NCBI GenBank assembly: GCA_026415155.1
Contig: JAOAHQ010000006.1
Coordinates: 1 to 48,977, forward strand
DNA from: Rhodocyclaceae bacterium
GTDB taxonomy: Bacteria > Pseudomonadota > Gammaproteobacteria > Burkholderiales > Rhodocyclaceae
Direction: 5' to 3'
Length of the DNA: 48,977 nt
Shown here: positions 26,533 through 35,533 of the stretch, piece by piece
Numbering within the stretch: the first letter of the stretch is position 1
Layout: each line of letters opens with the position of its first letter
Program-made: the position numbers and the translations under genes
The notes under the pieces: generated by a model
Seen by the model: only the letters and a program-made list of their open reading frames with translations
Told to the model about the DNA's origin: nothing
Databases searched by the model: none

Positions 26533-27818
26533 ATGACACGCTTGGCTTTGCCGATCGAGCGCTCGATGGCGCCGACGGCCTTGATTTCGACCTTCGTCGA
26601 GATGCCCACGTAGGACTTGATGTGGTGTTGCAGATCGTGGGCGATGAATTCCTTCTCGGCGGCCGTCGCGGTGGCGAATTCGGGCTTGATCTCGACATGG
26701 ACGGTGAGCGAATCGAGGTGTCCCTCGCGGCTCACTTCGAGCTGGTAGTGCGGCGAGAGCTTCGGCTGCTTGAGGATCAGTTCCTCGATCTGACTCGGGA
26801 AGACATTCACGCCGCGGATGATCAGCATGTCGTCGGAGCGGCCGGTGATCTTGGCGATGCGGCGGAAGCTTCTCGCCGTCGGCGGCAGCAGGCGCGTCAG
26901 ATCGCGCGTGCGGTAGCGGATGACCGGCAGCGCTTCCTTGGTGAGCGATGTGAATACGAGCTCGCCGAGCTCGCCATCGGGCAGCACTTCTCCCGTGTTC
27001 GGATCGATGATTTCCGGATAGAAGTGGTCTTCCCAGATCACCGGGCCATCCTTCGACTCGATGCATTCCTGGGCCACGCCGGGGCCCATGACTTCTGAGA
27101 GGCCATAGATGTCGATGGCGTCGATGGCAAAGCGTTTTTCGATTTCCTCGCGCATCTGTTGCGTCCAGGGTTCGGCGCCGTGGATGCCAATCTTGAGCGC
27201 GCACTCGGCGGGATTGAGCCCCTGGCGGTCGAACTCGTCGGCGATCGCCAGCATGTAGGAAGGCGTCACCATGATGATGTCGGGCTTGAAGTCCTGGATG
27301 AGCTGCACCTGGCGCTCGGTCTGGCCGCCGCCGAAGGGGATGACCGTGCAACCCAGGCGCTCGGCACCATAGTGCGCCCCCAAGCCGCCGGTAAACAGGC
27401 CATAGCCATAGGAAATATGCACCTTGTGGCCGGGCCGGCCGCCGGCGGCGTAGATCGAGCGCGCCATCAGATGCGCCCAGGTGTCGATGTCCTTTTGCGT
27501 ATAGCCGACCACGGTCGGCTTGCCCGTCGTGCCCGAAGAAGCGTGGATGCGCACGACTTTGTGCTCCGGCACGGCGAACATGCCGAAGGGATAGGTGTCG
27601 CGCAAATCCTGCTTGGTCGTGAAGGGAAATTTCGCGAGATCGGAAAGCTCCTTGAAGTCGGCGGGATTGACGCCCGCCGCGTCGAACTTGGCGCGCAGAT
27701 AGGGAATGTTGGTGTAGGCGTGCTCAAGCGTCCAACGCAGACGTTCGGTCTGCAAGGCGACGATTTCGTCGCGGCTGGCGAGTTCGATGGCGTCGAACGC
27801 GCGATCTCGGTTCATCAT
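26514..27818 (-). CDS. paaK: Phenylacetate-CoA ligase, copy 2
   Basis: Second phenylacetate-CoA ligase, 434 residues, clearly paralogous to copy 1 and colinear over its whole length. Motifs: IHASSGTTGKPTVVGYTQ, TPSYMLAIADEF, DIYGLSEVMGPGVAQE, RYRTRDL, GRSDDMLIIRGVNVFPSQIE. GGAGG lies four bases before the first of two adjacent ATGs (27818, 27815). The frame stays open far upstream, but that part reads antisense through paaN and is a shadow. Divergent from paaN with a 99-base shared promoter region. The two ligases may differ in substrate or in growth condition. Confidence 0.94.
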   Translation of the reverse strand: MMNRDRAFDAIELASRDEIVALQTERLRWTLEHAYTNIPYLRAKFDAAGVNPADFKELSDLAKFPFTTKQDLRDTYPFGMFAVPEHKVVRIHASSGTTGKPTVVGYTQKDIDTWAHLMARSIYAAGGRPGHKVHISYGYGLFTGGLGAHYGAERLGCTVIPFGGGQTERQVQLIQDFKPDIIMVTPSYMLAIADEFDRQGLNPAECALKIGIHGAEPWTQQMREEIEKRFAIDAIDIYGLSEVMGPGVAQECIESKDGPVIWEDHFYPEIIDPNTGEVLPDGELGELVFTSLTKEALPVIRYRTRDLTRLLPPTARSFRRIAKITGRSDDMLIIRGVNVFPSQIEELILKQPKLSPHYQLEVSREGHLDSLTVHVEIKPEFATATAAEKEFIAHDLQHHIKSYVGISTKVEIKAVGAIERSIGKAKRVIDTRPK

Positions 27819-27917
27819 GGTGCCTCCCTCCGTGCCGGCTTTTTTCGGCCATGCAATTTTTTGGTCGAACAATAGAATGGCAAGAGCGAGAACTTTATCA
27901 CGGCCCCGGAGCCTGCC

Positions 27918-29612
27918 ATGCCGCATCCCTGGTTCGACAAACACCGCGCCTTGCTCGACGAAGCGCTTGCCGCCATCGCTACGCGCACGCATTGGCTGCC
28001 CTTTGCCGAAAGCCCGCGCGCTTATGGCGAGATGGCGCTGGACGAGGGCTTGAAGGCGTTCGAGGCTTACCGGGATGCCCAGTTCTATCTCGACCAGCCG
28101 GCGCTCATCGGCCGCTGCGGCAGTGAAGTGTCGCCCTATGGCCTGCCGCTCAATGTCTCCTATCCGCGCTGTAGTCCCACGGGGCTCATCGCGGCGGCCA
28201 AGGCGGCGATGCTGCCCTGGGTGCGTGCAGGCAGCGAGACGCGGGTCGGCGTCTGCCTCGAAATTCTCGCGCGACTGAATGCCCGCAGCGCCGAGATGGC
28301 CTATGCGCTGATGCACACGACCGGCGAGAGCCTGCTCTTCGCCTTCCTGACGGGCGGGCCGCAGGCGCAATCGCGCGGACTCGAAGCGCTCGCCTGGGCA
28401 TATCGGGAGATGGCGAAGATCCCGCCGCAGTCCGAATGGCAGCGCAATGAGAGCCAGCGGCTTGAAAAGCGCTTCCTCGTCGCGCCGCTGGGGCTCTCGC
28501 TCATCATCGGCAGCGCGACACAGCCGACCTGGAACGCCTACCCTGCGCTCTTCGCGAGCCTTGCCTGTGGCAATCCGGTCATCGTCAAGCCGCATCCGAC
28601 GGCGATCCTGCCGCTTGCCCTCACCGTCGCCACGGCGCGCCAGACACTCAAGGAAGCGGGATTTTCGCCCGACCTCGTGAGCCTGCTCGTCGCCGATCCC
28701 GACGATGCCGCCGTGGTGCGCGAAGTCGCCGTGCATCCAGAAATCCGCCTCATCGACTATGCCGGCGCGCCCGATTTCGGCCGCTGGCTCGTCGATCACG
28801 CGCACCAGGCGCGCCTCTTCGTCGAAACCGGCGGCGTCAATTGCGTGCTCGTCGATTCGACCTACGATTACGGCGCGCTCCTCAAGAACCTCGTGCTCTC
28901 GCTCTGCCTCAATTCCGGCCAGCTGCGCACGACGCCGCGCGTCATCTTCGTCAGCCGCGAGGGCGTGCCTACCCCCGATGGCCTCGTCAGCGACGCGCAA
29001 TTCGGGCGCGATTTGGCCTTTGCGCTCGGCAAGTTCCTCGAAGAGCCGGCGCGCGCCGTCGAGGTGCTCGGCGCGATCCAGTCGCCGGCGACCGTGGCGC
29101 GCCTCCAGGCCACGCGTGATCTTGCCGAGGTCGCGGCCGACATCCTGCGCGACTCGGAAAAGATCATCCACCCGCAGTGGCCGGCGGCCCGCGTGCATAC
29201 GCCGCTGCTGTTCCATGCCCAGGCCGACCAGCAGAGCCTTTACATGGAGGAGCGCTTCGGCCCGATCGCCGTCGTCGTCTCGACAGCACACACCGCCGAG
29301 AGTCTGGCGCTTGCCGAGACGACGATGCGCGAGCAGGGCGCGCTCAATTTCCTCGTCCATACGACCCGCTCGCACGTCGAGCAGCTTGCCGAGGAGGTGG
29401 CCCTGCGCGCCGGCGTGGCGCTTTCCTTCAATCTCACCGGCACAACGCTGATCAACCAGCCGGCCGGCTTTGCCGACTTTCATGCAAGTGGCGCGAATCC
29501 AGCCGCGAGCTGCGGCATGATCGATGCCGCCTTCGTCGCCAATCGCTTCTATTTCGCCCAAGTGCAGCGGCACTTCTTGCCGCCATCCTCGATCGACTGG
29601 GTCGTCGATTGA
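27918..29612 (+). CDS. paaN: Phenylacetate degradation protein PaaN (aldehyde dehydrogenase-like)
   Basis: A 564-residue protein of the PaaN group in the aldehyde dehydrogenase superfamily, linked to the phenylacetyl-CoA pathway. Visible parts are the N-terminal helical region, the cofactor-domain segment PLGLSLIIGSATQPTWNAYPALFASLACGNPVIVKPHP, the general-base glutamate in VETGGVNCVLVD, and FGPIAVVV. At the catalytic-cysteine position of the superfamily (GQxC) this protein reads SGQLRTTPR, with Arg337 encoded by CGC where TGC would give cysteine. It may therefore be inactive as a dehydrogenase or work differently. ATG start with GGAG six bases upstream. Confidence 0.85.
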   Translation: MPHPWFDKHRALLDEALAAIATRTHWLPFAESPRAYGEMALDEGLKAFEAYRDAQFYLDQPALIGRCGSEVSPYGLPLNVSYPRCSPTGLIAAAKAAMLPWVRAGSETRVGVCLEILARLNARSAEMAYALMHTTGESLLFAFLTGGPQAQSRGLEALAWAYREMAKIPPQSEWQRNESQRLEKRFLVAPLGLSLIIGSATQPTWNAYPALFASLACGNPVIVKPHPTAILPLALTVATARQTLKEAGFSPDLVSLLVADPDDAAVVREVAVHPEIRLIDYAGAPDFGRWLVDHAHQARLFVETGGVNCVLVDSTYDYGALLKNLVLSLCLNSGQLRTTPRVIFVSREGVPTPDGLVSDAQFGRDLAFALGKFLEEPARAVEVLGAIQSPATVARLQATRDLAEVAADILRDSEKIIHPQWPAARVHTPLLFHAQADQQSLYMEERFGPIAVVVSTAHTAESLALAETTMREQGALNFLVHTTRSHVEQLAEEVALRAGVALSFNLTGTTLINQPAGFADFHASGANPAASCGMIDAAFVANRFYFAQVQRHFLPPSSIDWVVD

Positions 29613-29728
29613 GGGGCGAAAGAGTGCGGATTAGTAAAAGTAAGCTGCTCATAACGTGATATTATCCGCGCTCCGCGCGGCGTCAGGATGCGCGCGGCAT
29701 TCGAGACAACCCCAGGCAAGGAAGATCC

Positions 29729-30889
29729 ATGAAGATCCACGAGTATCAGGGCAAGGAAATCCTGAGGAAGTTCGGCGTGGCGACCCCGCGCGGCATCCCC
29801 TGTTTTTCCGTCGATGAGGCCGTCAAGGCGGCAGAAACCTTGGGCGGCAAGCTCTGGGTCGTCAAGGCCCAGATCCACGCCGGCGGCCGCGGCAAGGGCG
29901 GCGGCGTCAAGCTCGCAAGGTCCCTCGACGAAGTGCGCCAGCACGCTTCAAGCATCCTCGGCATGCGCCTCGTCACGCACCAGACCGGCCCGCAAGGGCG
30001 CATCGTGAGAAGGCTTCTCATCGAGGAAGGCTCGGATATCCGCAAGGAGTACTACGTCGCCTGCTTGACCGACCGCGCGACGCAAAAGGTCGCGATGATG
30101 GCATCGAGCGAGGGCGGCATGGACATCGAGGAAGTGGCGGCCAAGACGCCCGAGAAGATCATCAAGGTGTTCATCGACCCGCTCGACGGCATTTCAGATG
30201 CGCAGGCGCTGGAACTCGCCCGCGGCATTGGCGTGCCGGAAGGCTCGATCCCGCAGGCCGTCGACACCTTCAAGAAGCTCTACACCTGCTACATGGAAAC
30301 CGATGCCTCCCTGGCCGAGATCAACCCGCTGATCCTCGAGGGCGATGGCAGCATCAAGGCGCTCGACGCGAAGTTCAACTTCGATGACAACGCTCTTTTC
30401 CGCCAGCCCGAGATCGTCGCGATGCGCGATCTGGACGAAGAGGACCCGGACGAGATCGAGGCCTCCAAGTACGATCTCGCCTACATCTCGCTCGAGGGCA
30501 ACATCGGCTGCCTCGTCAATGGCGCGGGGCTCGCGATGGCGACGATGGACACGATCAAGCTCTTCGGCGCTGAGCCCGCCAACTTCCTCGACGTCGGCGG
30601 CGGGGCCTCGGTCGAGAAGGTCACCGCGGCCTTCAAGATCATGCTGAAGAACCCGAAGGTCAAGGGCATCCTCGTCAACATCTTCGGCGGCATCATGCGC
30701 TGCGACACGATCGCCACCGGCATCGTGACGGCGGCGAAGGAAGTGCATCTTTCCGTGCCGCTCGTCGTGCGCATGAAGGGCACCAACGAAGACCTCGGCA
30801 AGCAGATCCTCGCCGACTCCGGGCTGCCGATCATCTCCGCCGACACGATGGCGGAGGCGGCGACCAAGATCGTCGCCGCCGTCAAGTGA
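29729..30889 (+). CDS. sucC: Succinyl-CoA synthetase beta subunit SucC
   Basis: Beta subunit of succinyl-CoA synthetase (citric acid cycle: succinyl-CoA plus ADP/GDP and phosphate gives succinate, CoA and NTP). The 386-residue protein has the N-terminal ATP-grasp domain ([37 protein letters not shown]). The CoA-ligase half follows with [37 protein letters not shown] and [18 protein letters not shown] lies before the ATG. Twelve bases separate it from sucD. A TATTAT hexamer at 29660-29665 may be a -10 box, without a convincing -35. Confidence 0.97.
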   Translation: MKIHEYQGKEILRKFGVATPRGIPCFSVDEAVKAAETLGGKLWVVKAQIHAGGRGKGGGVKLARSLDEVRQHASSILGMRLVTHQTGPQGRIVRRLLIEEGSDIRKEYYVACLTDRATQKVAMMASSEGGMDIEEVAAKTPEKIIKVFIDPLDGISDAQALELARGIGVPEGSIPQAVDTFKKLYTCYMETDASLAEINPLILEGDGSIKALDAKFNFDDNALFRQPEIVAMRDLDEEDPDEIEASKYDLAYISLEGNIGCLVNGAGLAMATMDTIKLFGAEPANFLDVGGGASVEKVTAAFKIMLKNPKVKGILVNIFGGIMRCDTIATGIVTAAKEVHLSVPLVVRMKGTNEDLGKQILADSGLPIISADTMAEAATKIVAAVK

Positions 30890-30901
30890 AGGAATCCAAA
30901 C

Positions 30902-31795
30902 ATGTCGATCCTCATCAACAAAGACACCAAGGTCATCACCCAGGGCATCACCGGCAAGACCGGCCAGTTCCACACCGAGAAGTGCCTCGAATACGCCAAT
31001 GGCAGAAACTGCTTCGTCGCCGGCGTCAATCCCAAGAAGGCCGGCGAGAAGATCTTCGACATTCCGATCTACGCCACGGTCAAGGAAGCGAAGGAGGCGA
31101 CCGGCGCCACCGTTTCCGTGATCTACGTGCCGCCGGCGGGCGCGGCGGAGGCGATCTGGGAGGCGGTCGAGGCCGACCTCGATCTCGTCATCTGCATCAC
31201 CGAAGGCATCCCGGTGCGCGACATGCTGATCGTGCGCAACAAGATGAAGCGCAAGGTCGCGCAAGGCGGCAAGGAGACGCTGCTCCTCGGCCCCAACTGC
31301 CCCGGCCTCATCACGCCGGACGAGATCAAGATCGGCATCATGCCGGGCCACATCCACAAGAAAGGCCGCATCGGCGTCGTCTCGCGCTCCGGCACGCTGA
31401 CCTATGAGGCCGTCGCGCAGCTCACCGAGCTGGGCCTGGGCCAATCCTCGGCGGTGGGCATTGGCGGCGATCCGATCAACGGTTTGAAGCACCTCGACGT
31501 GATGAAGATGTTCAACGACGATCCGGAGACGGACGCCGTCATCATGATCGGCGAGATCGGCGGGCCGGATGAGGCGGAAGCCGCGCGCTGGTGCAAGGAG
31601 CACATGAAGAAACCGATCGTCGGCTTCATCGCCGGCGTCACCGCGCCGCCGGGCAAGCGCATGGGCCATGCCGGCGCCTTGATCTCGGGGGGCGCCGACA
31701 CCGCCGAGGCCAAGCTCGCCATCATGGAAGAATGCGGCTTCAAGATCACGCGCGATCCCTCCATGCTTGGCAAGCTCATGAAATCCTTGCTCTGA
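30902..31795 (+). CDS. sucD: Succinyl-CoA synthetase alpha subunit SucD
   Basis: Alpha subunit carrying the CoA-binding Rossmann domain ([25 protein letters not shown]) and the phospho-histidine, His256 in [19 protein letters not shown]. Length 297 residues. [11 protein letters not shown] and [11 protein letters not shown] are typical. It forms a two-gene unit with sucC, closed by a strong intrinsic terminator 19 bases after the stop. Confidence 0.97.
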   Translation: MSILINKDTKVITQGITGKTGQFHTEKCLEYANGRNCFVAGVNPKKAGEKIFDIPIYATVKEAKEATGATVSVIYVPPAGAAEAIWEAVEADLDLVICITEGIPVRDMLIVRNKMKRKVAQGGKETLLLGPNCPGLITPDEIKIGIMPGHIHKKGRIGVVSRSGTLTYEAVAQLTELGLGQSSAVGIGGDPINGLKHLDVMKMFNDDPETDAVIMIGEIGGPDEAEAARWCKEHMKKPIVGFIAGVTAPPGKRMGHAGALISGGADTAEAKLAIMEECGFKITRDPSMLGKLMKSLL

Positions 31796-31813
31796 GACGC
31801 TTGCGCCGGATCG

Positions 31814-31842
31814 AAAAAAGCGGGCCGTGTGCCCGCTTTTTT
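31814..31842 (+). terminator. Rho-independent terminator after sucCD
   Basis: Perfect 12-base stem AAAAAAGCGGGC / GCCCGCTTTTTT around the loop CGTGT, ending in a T-run. The A-run on the 5' side makes it able to work in both directions. It separates sucCD from the signalling array downstream. Confidence 0.95.
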
Positions 31843-31902
31843 GTTAGCAGCGGCCCCATCGGCATGAAAAATGATTGACTGAGTTGATGAGGGGCTGCAA
31901 GA

Positions 31903-34647
31903 ATGGCGCTCATCATTCTGTTTCTACAGAAGATTGTCCTAAGCGGAGAGGAAGGGTGCGAAGGCGCGGTGGCTAGAAAAGCGAGCCTCGATTTCTGGAA
32001 GCGCGATGGGTTCGTTGGCCTCGTGGTCAGCGCGCTCATGCTTGCGCTGTCCGGCAGCGCGCTTATGCAGGGTTTGGAGCGCAAGGCCTACGACCTCGGC
32101 ATGGGACTGGCCGAGCGCGCACCGCACGAGCGCATCGCGGTGATCGGCATCGACAAGCCAAGCCTTGACAACCTCGGCCGCTGGCCCTGGCCGCGCGACG
32201 TTTTCGCCGAGATGATCGAAAAGCTCGCCGCCGCCGGGGCGAAGGTGATCGCCACGACGGTGCTGTTTTCCGAACCGCAGCGCGATGCGGGGCTAGGCTA
32301 CATCCGGCGGCTCATCGAGCTCAACGAGGCGCGGCTTTCCGCCGAAGCGGCCGCTGCTGCGGAGCGAGCCGCCCAGGTGGCGGCTGCCCAAGCCGCTAGG
32401 CAGCAGGGGGCCTTCAGAGTCGGCGCGGGCGGCAAAGGAGCCGTCCCGCCAGTGCCGAGTTTCGAGGCTGCGCCAGCGCCGTTGCCGGTCGCTGAGCCGC
32501 TGGCGGCTACCGACCCGATCGCCCAGCTCCTCAAGGAAGCGGAAGAAAAACTCGATGGCGACCGGCGGCTGGCGGCCGCGATCGGGCAGGCCGGCAATGT
32601 CGCGCTGCCGATCGTCTTCCGCCTCGGCGAGCCGCTCGGACGGCAAGACCGGCTGCTGCCGGAATTCGTCGTGCGCCATGCCGTCAAGCTCCCCCGCGGC
32701 GAGGAGCACCCGCCTTTGGCGGCGAGCGGCATCGAAGCCGGCCTCGTCGATGCCTTCGGCCTCAAGGCCGCTGCCGTGGGCCATCTCAATACGGTCTTTG
32801 ACGTCGATGGCGCCGTCCGCGCCGAGGCGCTCGTGCTCGATTACTTCGGCGAGGCGATTCCTTCCTTATCGCTCTTGGTCGCCGCGGCCAGCCTCAATCT
32901 TGCGCCCGAGGACATCCGCGTGCGCGCCGGAGAATCCGTGCGCCTGGGCAGGCTCAAGATCGCGACGGATGCGGCTACGCGCATGCTGACCTTCTATTAC
33001 TCGCCCCGCGAGGGCAAGCCGGCCTTTGCGGTCGATTCTTTCTACGATGTCGCGAGCGGCAAGATTCCGCTTGCCAAGTATCGCGACAAGATCGTGCTGA
33101 TCGGCGCGACGGCGGCCGGCGTGGGCAGCCAGTTCGTCACGCCCGTCTCGCCCGCCCTGCCTTCGGTCGAGGTGCTCGCGCACACGGTCTCGAGCCTCCT
33201 GTCGGAACATTTCGTCGTCGCACCGCCTTGGGGCCTCTGGGCGGAGCTCGCGGTCTATTTCATCATCGCGCTCTATCTCATCCTGCTCTTACCGCGCCTG
33301 TCGGCGGCGGCGGGGGCGCTTTCCACCTTCCTGCTCCTCGTCCTTTTGCTTGGCGCGCAGTTTGGGCTGCTGGCGAGCGAACTACTTTGGCTCAAGCTCA
33401 TGGGGCCAGTAAGCCTGCTCCTCGTCGGCCACCTGCTTCTGACGACCAAGCGCTTTTTGGTGACCGAGCGCCACAAGGAAAAATCGGAAGCCGAGTCGGC
33501 CGAATCGAACCGCATGCTGGCCCTTGCCTTCCAAAGCCAGGGGCAGCTCGATCTCGCCTTCGACAAGTTCCGCAAGTGCCCGCTCGACGATACCCTGATG
33601 GACAATCTCTACCACCTCGGGCTCGATTTCGAACGCAAGCGCCAGTTCAACAAGGCCGAGGCGGTGTTCCGCTACATGGCCGACTACGACATCGGTTACC
33701 GTGACCTCGCGCAGCGCATCGCGCGCGCAAGACAAATGGCGGAGACGGTCATCCTCGGCGGCGCGGGCGCCGGTCGCGGCAATGCAAGCACCCTGATCCT
33801 CGAGGGCAACGCGCTCGAAAAGCCGATGCTCGGCCGCTACCAGGTCGAGAAGGAGCTCGGCAAGGGGGCGATGGGCGTGGTCTATCAAGGGCGCGATCCG
33901 AAGATCAACCGCGTGGTGGCCATCAAGACGCTGGCGCTCTCCCAGGAGTTCGACGCCGAGGAGCTCGCCGAGGTCAAGGCGCGCTTCTTCCGCGAGGCGG
34001 AGACGGCCGGCCGGCTCAACCATCCGGCCATCGTGCAGGTCTACGATGCGGGCGAAGAGCACGATCTTGCCTACATCGCGATGGAATTCCTTCAAGGCGG
34101 CGATCTCGTGCCCTACACCAAGCCCGACCATCTGCTGCCGCTGCCCAAGGTGCTCGACATCGTCGCGCGCGTGGCCGAGGCGCTCGACTACGCGCATGCC
34201 AACAATGTCGTCCATCGCGACATCAAGCCGGCCAACATCATGTATGAGCCGGCTTCCGACCAGGTCAAGGTCACCGATTTCGGCATCGCGCGCATCACCG
34301 ATTCCTCGAAGACCAAGACCGGCATGGTGCTTGGCACGCCGTCCTACATGTCGCCCGAGCAGCTCGCCGGCAAGAAGATCGATGGCCGTTCCGACCTCTT
34401 TTCCTTGGGCGTGACGCTTTATCAACTCTGCTCGGGGCGGCTGCCCTTCGTCGGCGAATCGCTCGCCGAACTGATGTTCAAGATCACCGGCGAGCCGCCT
34501 CCCGACATCCGCAGCCTGGTGCCGGATCTGCCCGCCTGTGTCGTGGCCATCCTCGACCGCGCGCTGGCGAAGGACCCGCAACAACGCTATCAGCGTGGCG
34601 CCGAGATGGCCGAGGCGCTGCGCGCCTGCCTGGCGAGCCTCTCATAA
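31903..34647 (+). CDS. CHASE2-domain receptor serine/threonine kinase with TPR linker
   Basis: A 914-residue transmembrane kinase. Order: N-terminal TM (VGLVVSALMLALSGSAL), periplasmic CHASE2 sensor (HERIAVIGIDKPSLDNLGRWPWPRDVFAEMI to IVLIGATAAGVGSQFVTPV), three TM helices about 440-525, TPR-like helices (MLALAFQSQGQLDLAFDKFRK), then a Hanks-type kinase about 643-905. Kinase motifs are complete: GKGAMGVVYQG, VAIK with Lys675, HRDIKPANIM with Asp773, DFGIAR, GTPSYMSPEQ. The CHASE2 domain is split by a roughly 100-residue Ala-rich insert that includes a pair of inverted repeat copies (FRVGAGGKGAVPPVPSFEA). An alternative GTG start at 31969 is possible. It heads an operon with phosphatase, FHA and cyclase genes. 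Confidence 0.92.
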   Translation: MALIILFLQKIVLSGEEGCEGAVARKASLDFWKRDGFVGLVVSALMLALSGSALMQGLERKAYDLGMGLAERAPHERIAVIGIDKPSLDNLGRWPWPRDVFAEMIEKLAAAGAKVIATTVLFSEPQRDAGLGYIRRLIELNEARLSAEAAAAAERAAQVAAAQAARQQGAFRVGAGGKGAVPPVPSFEAAPAPLPVAEPLAATDPIAQLLKEAEEKLDGDRRLAAAIGQAGNVALPIVFRLGEPLGRQDRLLPEFVVRHAVKLPRGEEHPPLAASGIEAGLVDAFGLKAAAVGHLNTVFDVDGAVRAEALVLDYFGEAIPSLSLLVAAASLNLAPEDIRVRAGESVRLGRLKIATDAATRMLTFYYSPREGKPAFAVDSFYDVASGKIPLAKYRDKIVLIGATAAGVGSQFVTPVSPALPSVEVLAHTVSSLLSEHFVVAPPWGLWAELAVYFIIALYLILLLPRLSAAAGALSTFLLLVLLLGAQFGLLASELLWLKLMGPVSLLLVGHLLLTTKRFLVTERHKEKSEAESAESNRMLALAFQSQGQLDLAFDKFRKCPLDDTLMDNLYHLGLDFERKRQFNKAEAVFRYMADYDIGYRDLAQRIARARQMAETVILGGAGAGRGNASTLILEGNALEKPMLGRYQVEKELGKGAMGVVYQGRDPKINRVVAIKTLALSQEFDAEELAEVKARFFREAETAGRLNHPAIVQVYDAGEEHDLAYIAMEFLQGGDLVPYTKPDHLLPLPKVLDIVARVAEALDYAHANNVVHRDIKPANIMYEPASDQVKVTDFGIARITDSSKTKTGMVLGTPSYMSPEQLAGKKIDGRSDLFSLGVTLYQLCSGRLPFVGESLAELMFKITGEPPPDIRSLVPDLPACVVAILDRALAKDPQQRYQRGAEMAEALRACLASLS
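32416..32463. repeat. Inverted pair of dispersed repeats inside the kinase gene
   Basis: A forward copy (32416-32434) and a reverse copy (32440-32463) face each other across about five bases. Together they could fold into a GC-rich hairpin in the mRNA. Both are read in frame (RVGAGGKG then AVPPVPSF) in the Ala/Pro-rich insert of the CHASE2 domain. Confidence 0.65.
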
Positions 34648-34657
34648 GGAGCTTGAC

Positions 34658-35533
34658 GTGGCCGCTCCCGATCTCTCCGCTGCGCTCGAAATGGCCGCGC
34701 TCACCGATCCCGGCCGGGTGCGAGCGAACAACGAAGATGCCGTGCTCGCCAACCCCCGCTTGGGGCTCGCCGTGCTCGCCGACGGCATGGGGGGCTATAA
34801 CGCCGGCGAGGTCGCCAGCGGCATGACGACGGCCTTGCTCGGCAGCGAGCTCGAAGCGCGCTTTGCCGAGCGCGCGCCGCACCTGCCCGGCGCCGGGGGG
34901 CGTTCCTGGGCACAGGAGGCGCTCAAGTCCGTCATCGCCCGCGCCAATGCCGAGATTCTCGCCGCGGCAAGCCGCGAGGCGCGCTTGTCCGGCATGGGGA
35001 CGACCGTCGTAGCGGCGCAGTTCTTCGACGACCGGCTCGCCACCGCCCATGTGGGCGATTCGCGCCTTTATCGCTGGCGCGGCGAAGCGCTCGCGCAGCT
35101 GACCCGCGACCATTCCCTGTTGCAGGAACAGATCGACAGCGGCATGATTTCAGTCCAGGAGGCACGATACTCGCAAAATCGCCATATCGTGACGCGCGCG
35201 CTGGGAGTGGAACCGGAGGTCGACATAGAACTGAGCGAATTTGCAGTACAGCCTGGCGACGTGTATCTCCTCTGTTCGGATGGCCTCACGGACATGGTCG
35301 AGGAAGCGGATATTGCATTGACATTGTCGGCGCTGTCGGCGAACCTGCCGCTTGCGGCGGCGCAGCTTATCGATCTCGCCAACGACAATGGCGGCCGCGA
35401 CAATGTCTCGGTGATCCTCGTCAAGGTCAAGGCGCCGTTTCCGGCGCGGCGCGCCACGGCCGGCGCGTGGCAACGACTGAAAACAATGCTTCGAACACTC
35501 TTCGCAATCCGTAAAGGTGCTCAAGATGGCTAA
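34658..35533 (+). CDS. PP2C-type serine/threonine phosphatase
   Basis: A 291-residue cytoplasmic PPM/PP2C phosphatase, expected to reverse the phosphorylations of the kinase encoded just upstream. Metal and catalytic motifs are in order: VRANNEDAVLANP, VLADGMGGYNAGEVAS, SGMGTTVVAAQF, HVGDSRLYRWR, LTRDHSLLQEQ, LLCSDGLTDMV and NDNGGRDNVSVILV. I chose GTG at 34658 because AAGGAG lies six bases upstream; the longer frame lies inside the kinase gene. The C-terminal extension is Arg/Lys-rich. It overlaps the FHA gene by eight bases. Confidence 0.93.
   Translation: MAAPDLSAALEMAALTDPGRVRANNEDAVLANPRLGLAVLADGMGGYNAGEVASGMTTALLGSELEARFAERAPHLPGAGGRSWAQEALKSVIARANAEILAAASREARLSGMGTTVVAAQFFDDRLATAHVGDSRLYRWRGEALAQLTRDHSLLQEQIDSGMISVQEARYSQNRHIVTRALGVEPEVDIELSEFAVQPGDVYLLCSDGLTDMVEEADIALTLSALSANLPLAAAQLIDLANDNGGRDNVSVILVKVKAPFPARRATAGAWQRLKTMLRTLFAIRKGAQDG

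Noticed and set aside
26514-29573. A 1019-codon open frame on the minus strand
   Set aside because: Only its last 434 codons are paaK2. The upstream part is antisense to paaN and is compositionally the mirror of a GC-rich gene.
31875-31880. TTGACT as a -35 box for the CHASE2 kinase gene
   Set aside because: No acceptable -10 hexamer lies 16-18 bases downstream.
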